From Maribacter orientalis (lineage in GTDB: Bacteria; Bacteroidota; Bacteroidia; Flavobacteriales; Flavobacteriaceae), in contig NZ_FNZN01000002.1 of the NCBI RefSeq assembly GCF_900109345.1, forward strand, positions 673,311 to 737,310: DNA of 64,000 nt, in the 5' to 3' direction. Position numbers and translations under genes: made by a program. The notes under the pieces are model-generated. The model was not told the origin of the DNA, ran no database searches, and saw only the letters and a program-made list of their open reading frames with translations. How positions within the stretch are numbered: position 1 is the stretch's first letter; each line of letters starts with the position of its first letter. Positions 44,209-54,533 of this stretch are shown in pieces.

Positions 44209-45432
44209 ATGCCCAATAACTGGAATACATACAAGCTTGGAGATATAGCAGAGATTATCATGGGACAATCTCCAAAGGGCTCGACTACTAATAATAATGG
44301 TGATGGGCTTCCTTTACTTAATGGTCCAACAGAATTCGGATATTCAAGTCCAACACCGACTCAATTTACAATTGACCCGAAAAAATTATCTCAGAAAGGA
44401 GACGTTCTCTTTTGCGTTAGAGGATCAACCACGGGACGGATGAATTATGCAAATCAGATTTATGCAATAGGCAGAGGAATTGGGGCATTTAGAGGCAAAA
44501 ATGGGTATTCCACAAAGTATATAAAATGTATCCTTGATTACTATTTAGAAAGAATGTTGACATTGTGTACCGGGTCAACTTTTCCGAACCTTAGCCGAAC
44601 AGATTTAGAAAACTTTCCGGTTCTAGTATGTAAACCAAAAGAAGCAGAAGCCATCTCAAGCATCCTCTCTACCATAGACGATAAAATAGAGAACAACCTT
44701 GCCATGAACAAAACATTAGAAGACATGGCAATGGCATTGTACAAATATTGGTTTGTAGATTTTGGTCCATTTCAAGAAGGTAAGTTTAAAGATTCTGAAT
44801 TGGGCTTGATTCCAGAGGGATGGGATGTCAAAGGGCTATTAGAAATAGTAGATTTACTTACAGGAGGTACACCAAAAACTAAAATTGAAGAATATTGGAA
44901 TGGCGATATAAAATGGGTTTCTGCTAAAGATTTAGGGAATAATGGAAATATATATGCAACTCGAACAGAACGTACAATTACACCTTTAGGTATTTCAAAA
45001 AGCGCCGCTAAATTACTTCCTGAAGATTCTACTATTATTGTAGCTAGGGGCTCTGTTGGTAAAATGGGCATGCTTTCTGAACCAATGGCGATAAACCAAT
45101 CTTGCTTTGGACTATATCCAAAGCAAGATTATTCCCCTAGTATTATATATTTATTGATTCAAAGTCTTGTTGAAAGATTTCAACAAATTTCATATGGTTC
45201 TGTCTTCGATACAATCACAACATCATCATTTAGTTCAACTAATATAGTTTGCCCTCCTAAAACGATTGTAAATAAAATGAATCTGTCAATAGAACCAATG
45301 TTCAAGAAGATTAAAGCAAATTCTATTGAAAACCAAACTCTAACCAAACTCCGCGACACCCTACTTCCCAAACTCATTTCAGGAGAAGTCCGTCTAAAAG
45401 AATTTGAGGAAGAAATAACTGCAGTCCTATGA
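44209..45432 (+). CDS. hsdS: Type I restriction specificity subunit
   Basis: The 407-residue protein has two target-recognition domains, each followed by a conserved helical spacer. The first half starts WNTYKLGDIAEI and ends at the SILSTIDDKIENN helix; the second starts GWDVKGLLEIVDL and ends with TKLRDTLLPKLISGEV. Each half reads one part of a split DNA target. Its start abuts the toxin stop, and its end overlaps hsdR by 4 nt, so translation is coupled on both sides. Confidence 0.9.
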   Translation: MPNNWNTYKLGDIAEIIMGQSPKGSTTNNNGDGLPLLNGPTEFGYSSPTPTQFTIDPKKLSQKGDVLFCVRGSTTGRMNYANQIYAIGRGIGAFRGKNGYSTKYIKCILDYYLERMLTLCTGSTFPNLSRTDLENFPVLVCKPKEAEAISSILSTIDDKIENNLAMNKTLEDMAMALYKYWFVDFGPFQEGKFKDSELGLIPEGWDVKGLLEIVDLLTGGTPKTKIEEYWNGDIKWVSAKDLGNNGNIYATRTERTITPLGISKSAAKLLPEDSTIIVARGSVGKMGMLSEPMAINQSCFGLYPKQDYSPSIIYLLIQSLVERFQQISYGSVFDTITTSSFSSTNIVCPPKTIVNKMNLSIEPMFKKIKANSIENQTLTKLRDTLLPKLISGEVRLKEFEEEITAVL

Positions 45433-48428
45433 GCTTAAACGAACATACTGCCCAAAATGCTGCCATAGCTTGGCTACAATATTTGGGCTATACACATATT
45501 ACAGGCAATACCCTTGACCGTGATCTTAAAAAAGTTGTATTGGAAACGGAGTTCAAGAACTTTCTAAAAACCACCTACCCCAACGTACCAGAAACGGCAC
45601 ATAATGAAGCTTTTGCCCAATTTACACAACATGAGGGTATGGAGGTAGCGTATCGCAATCAAGATTTTCATAGGAAACTTACCCAAGGAATAGATATTGC
45701 TTGGAAAGATGCACAGGGAAATGAAAAGGCAAGGCACTTATACCCTATAGATTATACACATCCAGAAAATAATAGTTTTATAGTTTCAGACGAAGTCAGT
45801 ATCGTAGGCAAAAACAGCCGCCGTACGGATCTGTTGATTTTTATCAATGGGCTGCCGCTCATTGTGTTTGAGTTTAAGAATCCCTTTGATTCCACCGTAG
45901 GTGTTGAAAATGCGCATAGGCAACTACATAACTACGTTCTAGATATTCCACAGTTATTTGATTACAATGCCATTTGTATAGCATCAGACGGTCTGGAGGC
46001 TTTACACGGTATGTACTCTTCCGCCTTAGAATGGTTCGCCCCTTGGAAAAGTTTGGATGGAGATGATACCGAGCAAAAAGCAGAGTTGCAATTAGAAACG
46101 TTATTGCATGGGCTATTCCCAAAAAAGACGCTATTAGATTATTTACAACATTTCATCTTTCATGAAGACCACAATGGCAAGATTATAAAGAAAGGCGCAA
46201 AGTACCACCAATATTGGGGTATCAGCCGTGCCGTGGAAAGCAGTCTAGAGAATATAAAGCCAAATGGAGATGGACGATTAGGTGTTATATGGCACACCCA
46301 AGGTTCTGGTAAGAGTATTAGTATGGCTATACTAACAGGTATTCTACGCCAGCGACCAGAATTGAAGAATCCAACTATTGTAATTCAAGTGGATCGATCA
46401 GATCTTGATCAACAGCTCTATGAAAATTTTGTGCTCGCCAAAGATTTGGTAGGTGATGTTCAGCATGCCGAAAGTACCGATGACCTAAGAAGGTTATTAA
46501 GCTCTGATGGTGGTGGCGTTATTTTTACGACCATTGAGAAATTCAGGTTGAAAGATTTAGAAAACGGTAAAGAGGTTCAACACCCCATTTTAAGTGAACG
46601 CTATAATCTAATTGTTATGGCAGATGAGGCACACCGTACCCAATACGGTTTTGAAAGTGGTGGTTTTGCACAGAACATTCGCCGTGCATTACCTAATGCT
46701 TCCTTTATTGGTTTTACGGGTACACCCGTTGATGGCAAAGATGCAGATACTGAGCAGGTTTTTGGTCCCACCATTCACACGTACGATATTAAGCAAGCCG
46801 TAGAAGATGGTGCCACGGTACCCATCTACTTCGAGCCAAAAATGGTACCGCTTAATATAAAAGCAAAATACACCCAAGAACTAGAAGAAGTTGAAGAACA
46901 AGCAGAAGATACTACCGTTGGCGTTTGGGCAGCTGTTGAAGATGCTGCAGGCTCGGAAGATCGCGTAAAGACCGTAGCTAAAGATATTTTAGAACACTTT
47001 ACAGCACGTACTAAAACTCTAGACGGCAAGGCTATGGTTGTTTGTATGAGCCGCCGAAATTGCGTTAAAATGTACGATGCTTTGACGGCTTTAGAAGATT
47101 GCCCTGAAATTGCAGTGATCATGACCAGTAGTCCTGGAAAAGACCCCGTGAGTTGGAATACCCACATGCGGACCAAAGATGCTATGGAAGCGGTGAAATC
47201 TAGATTTAAAAATCCTGAAGACCCTCTTAAAATGGTAATCGTACGCGATATGTGGTTAACCGGTTTTGATGCTCCATGTGCTCATACCATGTATGTAGAC
47301 AAGATTATGAAAGGTCATAATTTAATGCAAGCCATTGCACGTGTCAATCGAGTTTTTGAAGGTAAACCCAATGGACTGGTAGTTGATTTCATTGGTATAT
47401 CAGGATTTTTAGCAGAAGCCACAAAAAAATATACGGGCAGCGGTGGTGCTGGAAAACCTACCTTAGATCTAGATGCTGCCGTAGAGCTATGTTTAGAACA
47501 ATTAAGTATCGTTAAATCTTTAGTCGGCGGTTTTGAATTGGATACCATTAATGAAATGCCTGCTACTGAGAAAATGAAGTGGACCACCAATGTTCTAAAT
47601 GCTTTACTAAAAGATGATGCAACAACAGAAGGCTACCTAAAAGAAGAACGGAAGTTAAGCGAATTAATGGCTATGACCAACTCAGATGAACGGATTTGGG
47701 AGATTCAAGAAGATGTGGCTATTATTCAAAAATTCAGGGAGCAGATACGGAAAATAAAATATCCCCCAGGAGCACAACGAACAAAAAATGACCGCATAAA
47801 GGACCTTATTAGCAAGTCCCTAGAATCTCAGGCTATTGTAGATTTAGCTGCCATGTACAATCTCGATAAGATTGATATTTCTATCGTAGATGATTCTTTC
47901 CAAGCCATTGTAAAAGACAAGGGTGGAGAAAATATTAAAATAGAGTTGCTACGCCGTATCATTAATGATGAGTTAAAAGTACGGATGAGCAAAAACATTA
48001 AAAAAGGAAGAAAGCTCAAAGACGAACTTGAAAAAGTATTGGGCAAATACCATAAGAACAGTTTAGATTCCATTGCCGCAATAAAGCACTTGCTAGATAT
48101 TGCGAATGAGATGAAAGAAGACGATAAGCGAACAAAAGAACTTGGACTTACCGAAGATGAACTCGCTTTTTACGATTTACTTTCTGCGAATAGTGCTCTT
48201 CTCAATCAATCTGGGCCAATTCAAGATTTGGTGCATACCGTGGTAGCATCGGTCAAGAAAAACCTGCAATTAGATTGGACAAAAAAGGAAAATGCCAAAG
48301 CAGCTATTCGCTTGGCGGTTAAAAAAGAATTACGAGGCAAAGTCCCATTTTCAGAACTCGACAAACTATTAAAAGAAGTAATCGAACAAGCAGAAGGACA
48401 ATATGGCGAATGGCCTTTGTTAGGTTAA
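45429..48428 (+). CDS. hsdR: Type I restriction endonuclease subunit
   Basis: The 999-residue protein has an N-terminal endonuclease domain (RRTDLLIF, then VFEFKNPFD with the D...E-x-K catalytic set), a translocase with HTQGSGKS (near residue 292) and the DEAH box in MADEAHR (near residue 399), a second RecA lobe (WLTGFDAPCAHTMYVDK, AIARVNR) and a helical C-terminal domain. It cuts unmodified DNA after ATP-driven translocation. All motifs look intact, so the system is probably active. Confidence 0.95.
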   Translation: MSLNEHTAQNAAIAWLQYLGYTHITGNTLDRDLKKVVLETEFKNFLKTTYPNVPETAHNEAFAQFTQHEGMEVAYRNQDFHRKLTQGIDIAWKDAQGNEKARHLYPIDYTHPENNSFIVSDEVSIVGKNSRRTDLLIFINGLPLIVFEFKNPFDSTVGVENAHRQLHNYVLDIPQLFDYNAICIASDGLEALHGMYSSALEWFAPWKSLDGDDTEQKAELQLETLLHGLFPKKTLLDYLQHFIFHEDHNGKIIKKGAKYHQYWGISRAVESSLENIKPNGDGRLGVIWHTQGSGKSISMAILTGILRQRPELKNPTIVIQVDRSDLDQQLYENFVLAKDLVGDVQHAESTDDLRRLLSSDGGGVIFTTIEKFRLKDLENGKEVQHPILSERYNLIVMADEAHRTQYGFESGGFAQNIRRALPNASFIGFTGTPVDGKDADTEQVFGPTIHTYDIKQAVEDGATVPIYFEPKMVPLNIKAKYTQELEEVEEQAEDTTVGVWAAVEDAAGSEDRVKTVAKDILEHFTARTKTLDGKAMVVCMSRRNCVKMYDALTALEDCPEIAVIMTSSPGKDPVSWNTHMRTKDAMEAVKSRFKNPEDPLKMVIVRDMWLTGFDAPCAHTMYVDKIMKGHNLMQAIARVNRVFEGKPNGLVVDFIGISGFLAEATKKYTGSGGAGKPTLDLDAAVELCLEQLSIVKSLVGGFELDTINEMPATEKMKWTTNVLNALLKDDATTEGYLKEERKLSELMAMTNSDERIWEIQEDVAIIQKFREQIRKIKYPPGAQRTKNDRIKDLISKSLESQAIVDLAAMYNLDKIDISIVDDSFQAIVKDKGGENIKIELLRRIINDELKVRMSKNIKKGRKLKDELEKVLGKYHKNSLDSIAAIKHLLDIANEMKEDDKRTKELGLTEDELAFYDLLSANSALLNQSGPIQDLVHTVVASVKKNLQLDWTKKENAKAAIRLAVKKELRGKVPFSELDKLLKEVIEQAEGQYGEWPLLG

Positions 48429-48450
48429 CTCACAAGAAAATTAAATACGC

Positions 48451-49032
48451 ATGAACCTAACAGAAGAATTAAGACACTCTATAATTGAGCGTCTACAATT
48501 GACAGAGAAATTAGCTAAAAAGACCAATTTAGAATTATCTGATAAGGAGTTTCTAATTGAGAGAAAAGAACTTCAACAAGAAAATTCAAAGAAATTAGAA
48601 TCTAGAATTAAATCGAGCTTCAATAATTCTGAAGATGGTATTGTATACACAATTGAACTTCTCGATTGTAACCAATACCAAGAGGTGAAAAAGCATTTTG
48701 AAAATGCTAAGAAGGAAAAAAAAGATGGTCGCAAATACTCTAAAGTTAATACCGAAAACATAGCTTGTAAATATCTTTATGTAGGTTCTAGTAAGGGCAA
48801 AAACTTAGCAACCCGTATGAGAAGTCATTTTGGTTTAGGTGGCAAATCAGTCTATTCAATGCATCTATTCTACTCATTTCCAAAAGATGTTGATTGTAAA
48901 TTCAAAATAAGCTTATACAAAGTTGATATGCCCAATCAAGAAAAAAATCCTATCAACTTATTAGAACTTTACGAGCAAGAGCTTTGGAATCAATGTAAAC
49001 CTATGTTCGGAAAGCAGAGTGGTTTGTTATAA
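48451..49032 (+). CDS. GIY-YIG-like nuclease associated with the restriction operon
   Basis: The 193-residue protein has a helical N-terminal 60 residues, then GIVYTIEL (GIY position), YLYVGSS (YIG position), a catalytic-type Arg in RMRSHFG and a late Glu in LYEQELWNQCKPMFGKQSG. These are the ordered landmarks of the GIY-YIG nuclease fold. It starts 22 bp after hsdR in the same direction and is followed by a strong terminator, so it is the last gene of the operon. The role may be an accessory nuclease. Confidence 0.65.
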   Translation: MNLTEELRHSIIERLQLTEKLAKKTNLELSDKEFLIERKELQQENSKKLESRIKSSFNNSEDGIVYTIELLDCNQYQEVKKHFENAKKEKKDGRKYSKVNTENIACKYLYVGSSKGKNLATRMRSHFGLGGKSVYSMHLFYSFPKDVDCKFKISLYKVDMPNQEKNPINLLELYEQELWNQCKPMFGKQSGLL

Positions 49033-49087
49033 CCCAAACCCATTAATTGCCTGATTTTTCATTTCAAAATTATCCATTCTATCATAC

Positions 49088-49120
49088 AAAAAGCCCCATC
49101 AGTTTCTGATGGGGCTTTTT
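49088..49120. terminator. Strong bidirectional hairpin terminator
   Basis: AAAAAGCCCCATCAG and CTGATGGGGCTTTTT form a perfect 15-bp stem around TTT. It closes the restriction operon on the + strand and the M14 peptidase gene on the - strand. Confidence 0.95.
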
Positions 49121-49153
49121 AAAATTACTTATTTGAAATGTTTAGAGCCGTAT

Positions 49154-51769
49154 TTAATCCGAAGCCCCCTCATATATCGTATTAAAAATAAGCTTGTACG
49201 TACCACGAGGTTGTGCTCTAAACTGCGGTCTGAAAGCAAATAATACCACAGCGCCTTTACCATACTTTGCTTTTACCATAGCTGGTTTTTTAGCAATGTA
49301 TTTTTTCTCGCCCATAGCCCAACCGCTCATCAATAAATCTTTTTCAGCGTAATTGGCAATCACCTCAATTTCTGGTGCAGGAGCATCTTTAATATCTTCT
49401 GTACCTCCTTCTCCTTTTTTCTCTTGTTTTTCAATCTCAAAGGCTCGGCTTTTATTGAACGATACCGCTACCGTATCTTGCATACCAAAGGCCAAGGGGT
49501 GCGTCGTATCGAAGCCTGTTTTAATTAAAGATCCTGGGATAAAGAACTGTTTGTTATCAGTACCCGCGGTAGCATCTTTAATCGGTAAGCCAAATTGTTC
49601 AATTACATAATTACTGGCCTCATCAAAAGCCATTAGCGTACCGCCATTCTTTACATAGTTGCTTAGCGCTACAGAGCCTTCTAGGCCTAAACCTCCTGTA
49701 AATTTTTCTGGCATCTCTAAGGTAGAATTTCCGTGTAAAAGTGATTTCACGCGTTGCGAAGGCAGTATCAACACATCGTATTTAGACAAGTCTGCGGTTT
49801 GAATATCTTTATCGTGTAAGGTATCGGTTTCAAAGGCATATTCATCCATTATAAAGCGTGTCCACCCTTCATCCATATTCGATACCCAAGACTTGTACAG
49901 CCCCACTTTAGGAGCGTGAATTTTAGTCATCTCAATTTTAGGTTCAGCAGATAACCCTGTAACCTCAAGACCATACTCGCTAGCCAATACATCGATAGAT
50001 TCACTACCGCCAGAAACGATATACGACCCTGCCGGAATGGTTGTTTTACCCGATTTAAAAGCTGCTTTGGTTTTGTATGCCGTACCACCTGCCTTTAATA
50101 TTTTGTTGGTGGCAATAACCGAGGCATTCGTATTGGCACTCAATGCATAGCCAAAAGAAGCTTTGCCCTTTACTTCGCCCTCATAATACTTCGCTATATC
50201 AGCTACTTTCTCGGTAGCAATTTCCATAGGTGCTGCAATTTTATCTACGGCAATGCCCATTTGAAAAGGTAAGGTCCATCCCGCTAAATCATACGGGGTA
50301 TCTGGTGGTCCACCAGGGTATTGAAAACGGGTTGGGTAATTTTGTTTTTCCAACAAATCCATCAAATACGGCCGAAATGCTTGTCCCGCATAAATCACAT
50401 ACGAACCTGCTTCATATTTCTTATCATTCGCTTCAAAGCTCTTCGTAGCCTTTTCAATTTCTATTCCGCCTTTAAGCAACACATTTACAAGATTTACAGA
50501 CTCAAAAGCATCCCATTGGTCTTTACCAATTACATAGGCATACGGACCTTCTGTTTTCGACTTTTCAATGGCCGAAGCGCCCATTTTATAAATGTTATGT
50601 AGGTAATTGCTCTTACGGTCTGCAGCCAAGTCTAAGGTTGCCCAAGTTGCGGTCAACATATAATCTACCGCATCGCGAAAATGTGATTCGCCACCCTTCC
50701 AAGGGTCTGGGTACATGATATCGGTACCGTCTGTCGGTGTATCACCAGCTACTGTTTTTGGTAGTTTCTCTGGGTCGTAAAATCGAGGTGTTGGAGTCGT
50801 ATGGCCCGTTTCGGTCAAAATACCGATCATATTGTGGTAATACGGTACGGTACGGCCTCCGCCATTCCAGAACATCGTATAGAAATTATCAGCGATTGCC
50901 CCTGGCATATTCTCTAATGAAAATCGTTTTGTCATGGCTGAACCTACTTCACTTACCGCAGCCGTAATAGCAGGGTGAATTTTTGGGTTCACAGGATCTG
51001 CATACGGCGGTAATGAAATTTTTGTCCATGAGGGTGACGATTGGTGGTGGTTATACACAATCTGTGGATACCATTCGTTGTACAAAATCTTGGTCACATT
51101 ATACGTCTCTGGCATGGTATTCATAAACCAGTCTCTATTGTTATCATGGCCCATGTAATAGTGATACAAAATTGGCGGTCGCGAAGTTTCATAGGCCGTA
51201 CCCATATTCTTTCGATACCAATCAACAACAATATCTAACCCATCAGGGTTCATTACCGGCATCAATATGGTGATGACATTTTCCCTAATTTTTTTCATTT
51301 CGGTCGTCTCAGAAGTGGCCAAGGTATAGGCCAGTTCAGAGGTCATTTGCCCGTGGGCCAATTCGGTAGAGTGCATACCGCCATCTACCCAAACAATGGC
51401 TTTGCCTTCTTCTGAAAGTTGTAAAGCTTCGTCTTCAGTAACCTGTACACGTGCCAATTTGGTGCTGATGTCTTTCCACTTATCGAGTTGTGTTAGGTTT
51501 TGCTCACTAGAAATGAATAAGATGTACATTTTTCTACCTAAGACCGTAGTGCCTATTTCAACTTTTTTAACCCGGTTAGAAGCATCATCTAGTTTACTTA
51601 AATAGTCTTCTATTTGAGTGTAATCGGCCAGTTTGTAGTCGGCGCCGACCTTGAAACCATACACATCTTCTGGGGAAGGAACATTTTGAGCCATAATCAT
51701 TGGTATACATGACATGGCTAGTGCAATAGTCAGTACTACGACTTTGCGCCTAGAATTTTTTAAAATCAT
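49154..51769 (-). CDS. M14-family zinc carboxypeptidase, exported
   Basis: The 871-residue protein has an N-terminal signal segment (VLTIALAMSCIPMIMAQ). The M14 catalytic domain carries zinc ligands in GGMHSTE (His-x-x-Glu), a substrate Arg in HDNNRDWF, the third ligand in YNHHQSS and a catalytic-type Glu in GILTETGH. A long C-terminal half contains beta-rich domains and a glutamine-amidotransferase-like segment (LILPSQRVKSL, GGTLMAFDEASNY). It probably digests peptides in the periplasm or outside the cell. Confidence 0.85.
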   Translation of the reverse strand: MILKNSRRKVVVLTIALAMSCIPMIMAQNVPSPEDVYGFKVGADYKLADYTQIEDYLSKLDDASNRVKKVEIGTTVLGRKMYILFISSEQNLTQLDKWKDISTKLARVQVTEDEALQLSEEGKAIVWVDGGMHSTELAHGQMTSELAYTLATSETTEMKKIRENVITILMPVMNPDGLDIVVDWYRKNMGTAYETSRPPILYHYYMGHDNNRDWFMNTMPETYNVTKILYNEWYPQIVYNHHQSSPSWTKISLPPYADPVNPKIHPAITAAVSEVGSAMTKRFSLENMPGAIADNFYTMFWNGGGRTVPYYHNMIGILTETGHTTPTPRFYDPEKLPKTVAGDTPTDGTDIMYPDPWKGGESHFRDAVDYMLTATWATLDLAADRKSNYLHNIYKMGASAIEKSKTEGPYAYVIGKDQWDAFESVNLVNVLLKGGIEIEKATKSFEANDKKYEAGSYVIYAGQAFRPYLMDLLEKQNYPTRFQYPGGPPDTPYDLAGWTLPFQMGIAVDKIAAPMEIATEKVADIAKYYEGEVKGKASFGYALSANTNASVIATNKILKAGGTAYKTKAAFKSGKTTIPAGSYIVSGGSESIDVLASEYGLEVTGLSAEPKIEMTKIHAPKVGLYKSWVSNMDEGWTRFIMDEYAFETDTLHDKDIQTADLSKYDVLILPSQRVKSLLHGNSTLEMPEKFTGGLGLEGSVALSNYVKNGGTLMAFDEASNYVIEQFGLPIKDATAGTDNKQFFIPGSLIKTGFDTTHPLAFGMQDTVAVSFNKSRAFEIEKQEKKGEGGTEDIKDAPAPEIEVIANYAEKDLLMSGWAMGEKKYIAKKPAMVKAKYGKGAVVLFAFRPQFRAQPRGTYKLIFNTIYEGASD

Positions 51770-52097
51770 TTTTGAATTGGTTTGTTTGAATCAGAAATTT
51801 AAGAATTTGTACTGTAGAAACTGACTCCTAAGGAAAAGAAAATGTTAAAGGAAATGTTAATTTCTGAATTCGTAATCTAAGAGGGTAGAAATTGTTGCTA
51901 TAACGGGTTGCGCTTCATGAAAAACCTATTTTTTTTGAAAGGTGATGCGCTGTGGAAGTTGTTACGTTTTTTGCTCCTCAACACGAACATGTTTCAACTT
52001 TGCCAATTAGGTTTTCGGTACTAAATAAATCCTTACTTTTATAAGAGGTACCATAAAATGGTATCACCAAACCACCATCATAAAACAAATCAAGACC
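51770..52097. other. Divergent intergenic region with a small inverted repeat
   Basis: It separates the M14 peptidase and the DUF1080 gene, which are transcribed away from each other. TACTTTTA near 52034 resembles a -7 element. GGTACCAT-AAA-ATGGTATC (52047-52065, one mismatch) follows and could be an operator for the 3-keto-glycoside cluster. No gene is apparent. Confidence 0.35.
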
Positions 52098-53111
52098 ATG
52101 AAAAAATTAGTACTTGCCCTTATTACCGTTATAATCACGAATCCCCTATTTGCCAACACACCCTGTGCATCATCTACCGAACTAGAAAATAGTTTTATCG
52201 GTACCTGGGGCATTGATATTGTAGGTGGTGGCGTTGGTTGGCTTAAAGTGCAGGAGCAACAAGGCGTTTTAGATGGAGAGCTGTTATGGATCGGGGGTAG
52301 TGTACTACCTGTTTCCGATATGTATTTGGTAGACGAAAATACCTTGGTAGTCACCCGAACTTCTGAACAAGAGCTGAAAGGTACAGACCGTAAACATATT
52401 AAAACCTGGACCCTACGCATTACCAAAATGAACGATGACATTGCTGGGACCATGACGGGACCATCTTGGGGAGGAAATGGAGAACAACTCAATTATTTCA
52501 CAGGAAAACGGATGCCTGCACCAGGTGCTGCACCAGACTTAAGTGCCCTTAAATTTGGCAAGCCCATAAAACTTTTTAACGGAAAGGATATGGCCGGTTG
52601 GAGATCTATTGATCCTAACATGGCTAATGGCTTTAAGGTAGTAAACGGTACCATGCAGAATGATCCCGTACAACCCGAAAATGGCGAGCATATCTCATAT
52701 GGCAACCTACGTACCGAGCAAGAATTTGGTGATTTTAACCTAAAACTAGAGGTGAATGTACCTAAGGGAAATAACAGTGGCGTATACCCTAGAGGATTAT
52801 ATGAAATACAAGTGGTTGACTCTTATGGTTTAGAACTTGATAGCCACAATATGGGTGCCGTCTATAGCCGCGTTACCCCAAGTGAAAATGCAGAAAAGCC
52901 CGGTGGTGAATGGCAAACGATGGATATTACTTTGGTAAACCGCCATATCACTGTCATCTTAAACGGAAAAAAGATTGTAGATAATGCCCCTGCAGAAGGA
53001 CCAACTGGTGGAGCGATCAGTTCTGATGTTTTTGCACCAGGTCCAATTTATTTACAGGGCGATCACGGTACTGTTGCCTATAGAAATATAGTGTTGACTC
53101 CCGTATTGTAA
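52098..53111 (+). CDS. DUF1080 (3-keto-glycoside hydrolase type) exported protein
   Basis: The 337-residue protein has a signal peptide, a small beta-barrel-like domain (residues ~30-135, GTWGIDIVGGGVGWLKV) and a C-terminal DUF1080 concanavalin-like domain (FNGKDMAGWRS, NNSGVYPRGLYEIQVVDS, GEWQTMDITLVNRHITVILNG). DUF1080 proteins include 3-keto-disaccharide hydrolases, which cleave glycosides after oxidation at C3. The downstream GMC oxidoreductase and its small subunit fit that pathway. First gene of the cluster. Confidence 0.8.
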   Translation: MKKLVLALITVIITNPLFANTPCASSTELENSFIGTWGIDIVGGGVGWLKVQEQQGVLDGELLWIGGSVLPVSDMYLVDENTLVVTRTSEQELKGTDRKHIKTWTLRITKMNDDIAGTMTGPSWGGNGEQLNYFTGKRMPAPGAAPDLSALKFGKPIKLFNGKDMAGWRSIDPNMANGFKVVNGTMQNDPVQPENGEHISYGNLRTEQEFGDFNLKLEVNVPKGNNSGVYPRGLYEIQVVDSYGLELDSHNMGAVYSRVTPSENAEKPGGEWQTMDITLVNRHITVILNGKKIVDNAPAEGPTGGAISSDVFAPGPIYLQGDHGTVAYRNIVLTPVL

Positions 53112-53235
53112 ACTCAATTTCTGAAAACTATATATAGGTCCATACGTTAACATCAAATGCCTGTTTTCGGTTATTGATAGCGAAGGGCCTTTATAATTGC
53201 ACTTTTAAAACAACCCAATTTTCTAAAACCAACCA

Positions 53236-54507
53236 ATGAAACTAATACGCAGTATCAAAAACCTATGTTTAGTAGGAGCCGCCATTACTTTTACCTCTTT
53301 TTTCGTGGGATGTAAAAGCGAAACGAAACCAGCTGTAAAAACAGTGAACAATGAAACCATCTTAAAAGCCCAAGACGGATTTTCAGTAGAAGAAATTGCT
53401 AAAGATTTAGGGGCTGTTCGGCATCTAACGATTTCAAAAAATGGTGATATCTATGCCAATAGATCCGTACTGAAAGATGGTAAAGCTATTGTCTTGCTTA
53501 AAGACACTGATAAAGACGGCTCCATAGATGAACAACAGTACTTTGCCGATGTGCCTGGTACCGGAATTCTTGCAAAAGACAATTACCTGTATGCTTCTTC
53601 AAATACCGGAGTGTTTCGCTATAAACTGAATGATGCCCATGAAGTTATAGATACCAATACCCCAGAAAAAATAGTAGACGGATTAATAGATATGGGTGCA
53701 GACAATGCCAAACCCTTTGCCATTGATAATAATGATAACCTATACGTAACTATTGGCTCTTGGAACGATGCCTGTAGAGATAACGACGCGGGTGCCGGAA
53801 TGATGCCGTGCGCCATTTTAGATTCTGCTGGCGGAATCTGGAAGTTTAAGGCTGATGAACTGAATCAGTCCTTTGCAGATGGATCACGATATGTAACCGG
53901 AATTAAAAATGCGGTTGGCATCACCTGGAATTTTAAAACGAACTCCTTGTTTGCGACCGATCATGGCCGTGGCGGACTTCATAATTTTTACCCAGAGCTC
54001 TATACCGAAAAACAAGATGGTGAATTGCCTGCGGAAACTTTATACGAACTAAAGGAGGGTGATAATGCGGGATGGCCTAAAACATATTACGACCCCATTA
54101 AAAATAAGCGCATGCTAGCTCCTGAGTATGGTGGAGATGGTGAGCAAACCAGTGAAGAAGGTTTTATTAATCCGCTTGTGGCATTTCCAGCGCATTTAGG
54201 TCCAAATGACTTACTTTTCTATACGGGCGATATGTTCCCAGAAAAATATAAAGATGGTGCTTTCATCGCTTTTCACAATCAATCTTCTGAGCTTAAAAAG
54301 GGCTTTTTTGTAGCCTTTGTTCCATTTAAAAATGGAAAGCCTAGTGGAGATTGGGAAATATTCTTAGACAACTTCGCAGGTTTTGATTTGGCAAACCCGG
54401 AAGATGGTACTTTGCTGCACCGCCCATGCGGATTGGCACAGGGGCCAGATGGTGCCTTATATGTCTGTGATGATTTTGGCGGAAGTATTTTTAAAATAAC
54501 GTATTAA
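53236..54507 (+). CDS. Sorbosone-dehydrogenase-like beta-propeller lipoprotein
   Basis: The 423-residue protein has a lipoprotein signal ending FFVGC and a six-bladed propeller pattern as in PQQ-dependent sugar dehydrogenases and L-sorbosone dehydrogenase. Landmarks are LYVTIGSWND, SLFATDHGRGGL and GALYVCDDFGGSIFKI. The PQQ-binding His and Arg set is not fully evident to me, so the cofactor is uncertain. It lies between the DUF1080 hydrolase and the DUF3500 gene on the same strand. Confidence 0.7.
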   Translation: MKLIRSIKNLCLVGAAITFTSFFVGCKSETKPAVKTVNNETILKAQDGFSVEEIAKDLGAVRHLTISKNGDIYANRSVLKDGKAIVLLKDTDKDGSIDEQQYFADVPGTGILAKDNYLYASSNTGVFRYKLNDAHEVIDTNTPEKIVDGLIDMGADNAKPFAIDNNDNLYVTIGSWNDACRDNDAGAGMMPCAILDSAGGIWKFKADELNQSFADGSRYVTGIKNAVGITWNFKTNSLFATDHGRGGLHNFYPELYTEKQDGELPAETLYELKEGDNAGWPKTYYDPIKNKRMLAPEYGGDGEQTSEEGFINPLVAFPAHLGPNDLLFYTGDMFPEKYKDGAFIAFHNQSSELKKGFFVAFVPFKNGKPSGDWEIFLDNFAGFDLANPEDGTLLHRPCGLAQGPDGALYVCDDFGGSIFKITY

Positions 54508-54533
54508 CTCGAACCTTATAAAAAAGCTGAACC

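Noticed and set aside
44209..45432. Phase-variable, inverting specificity gene
   Set aside because: Only one hsdS is present, and I see no second copy, inverted repeats or recombinase next to it.
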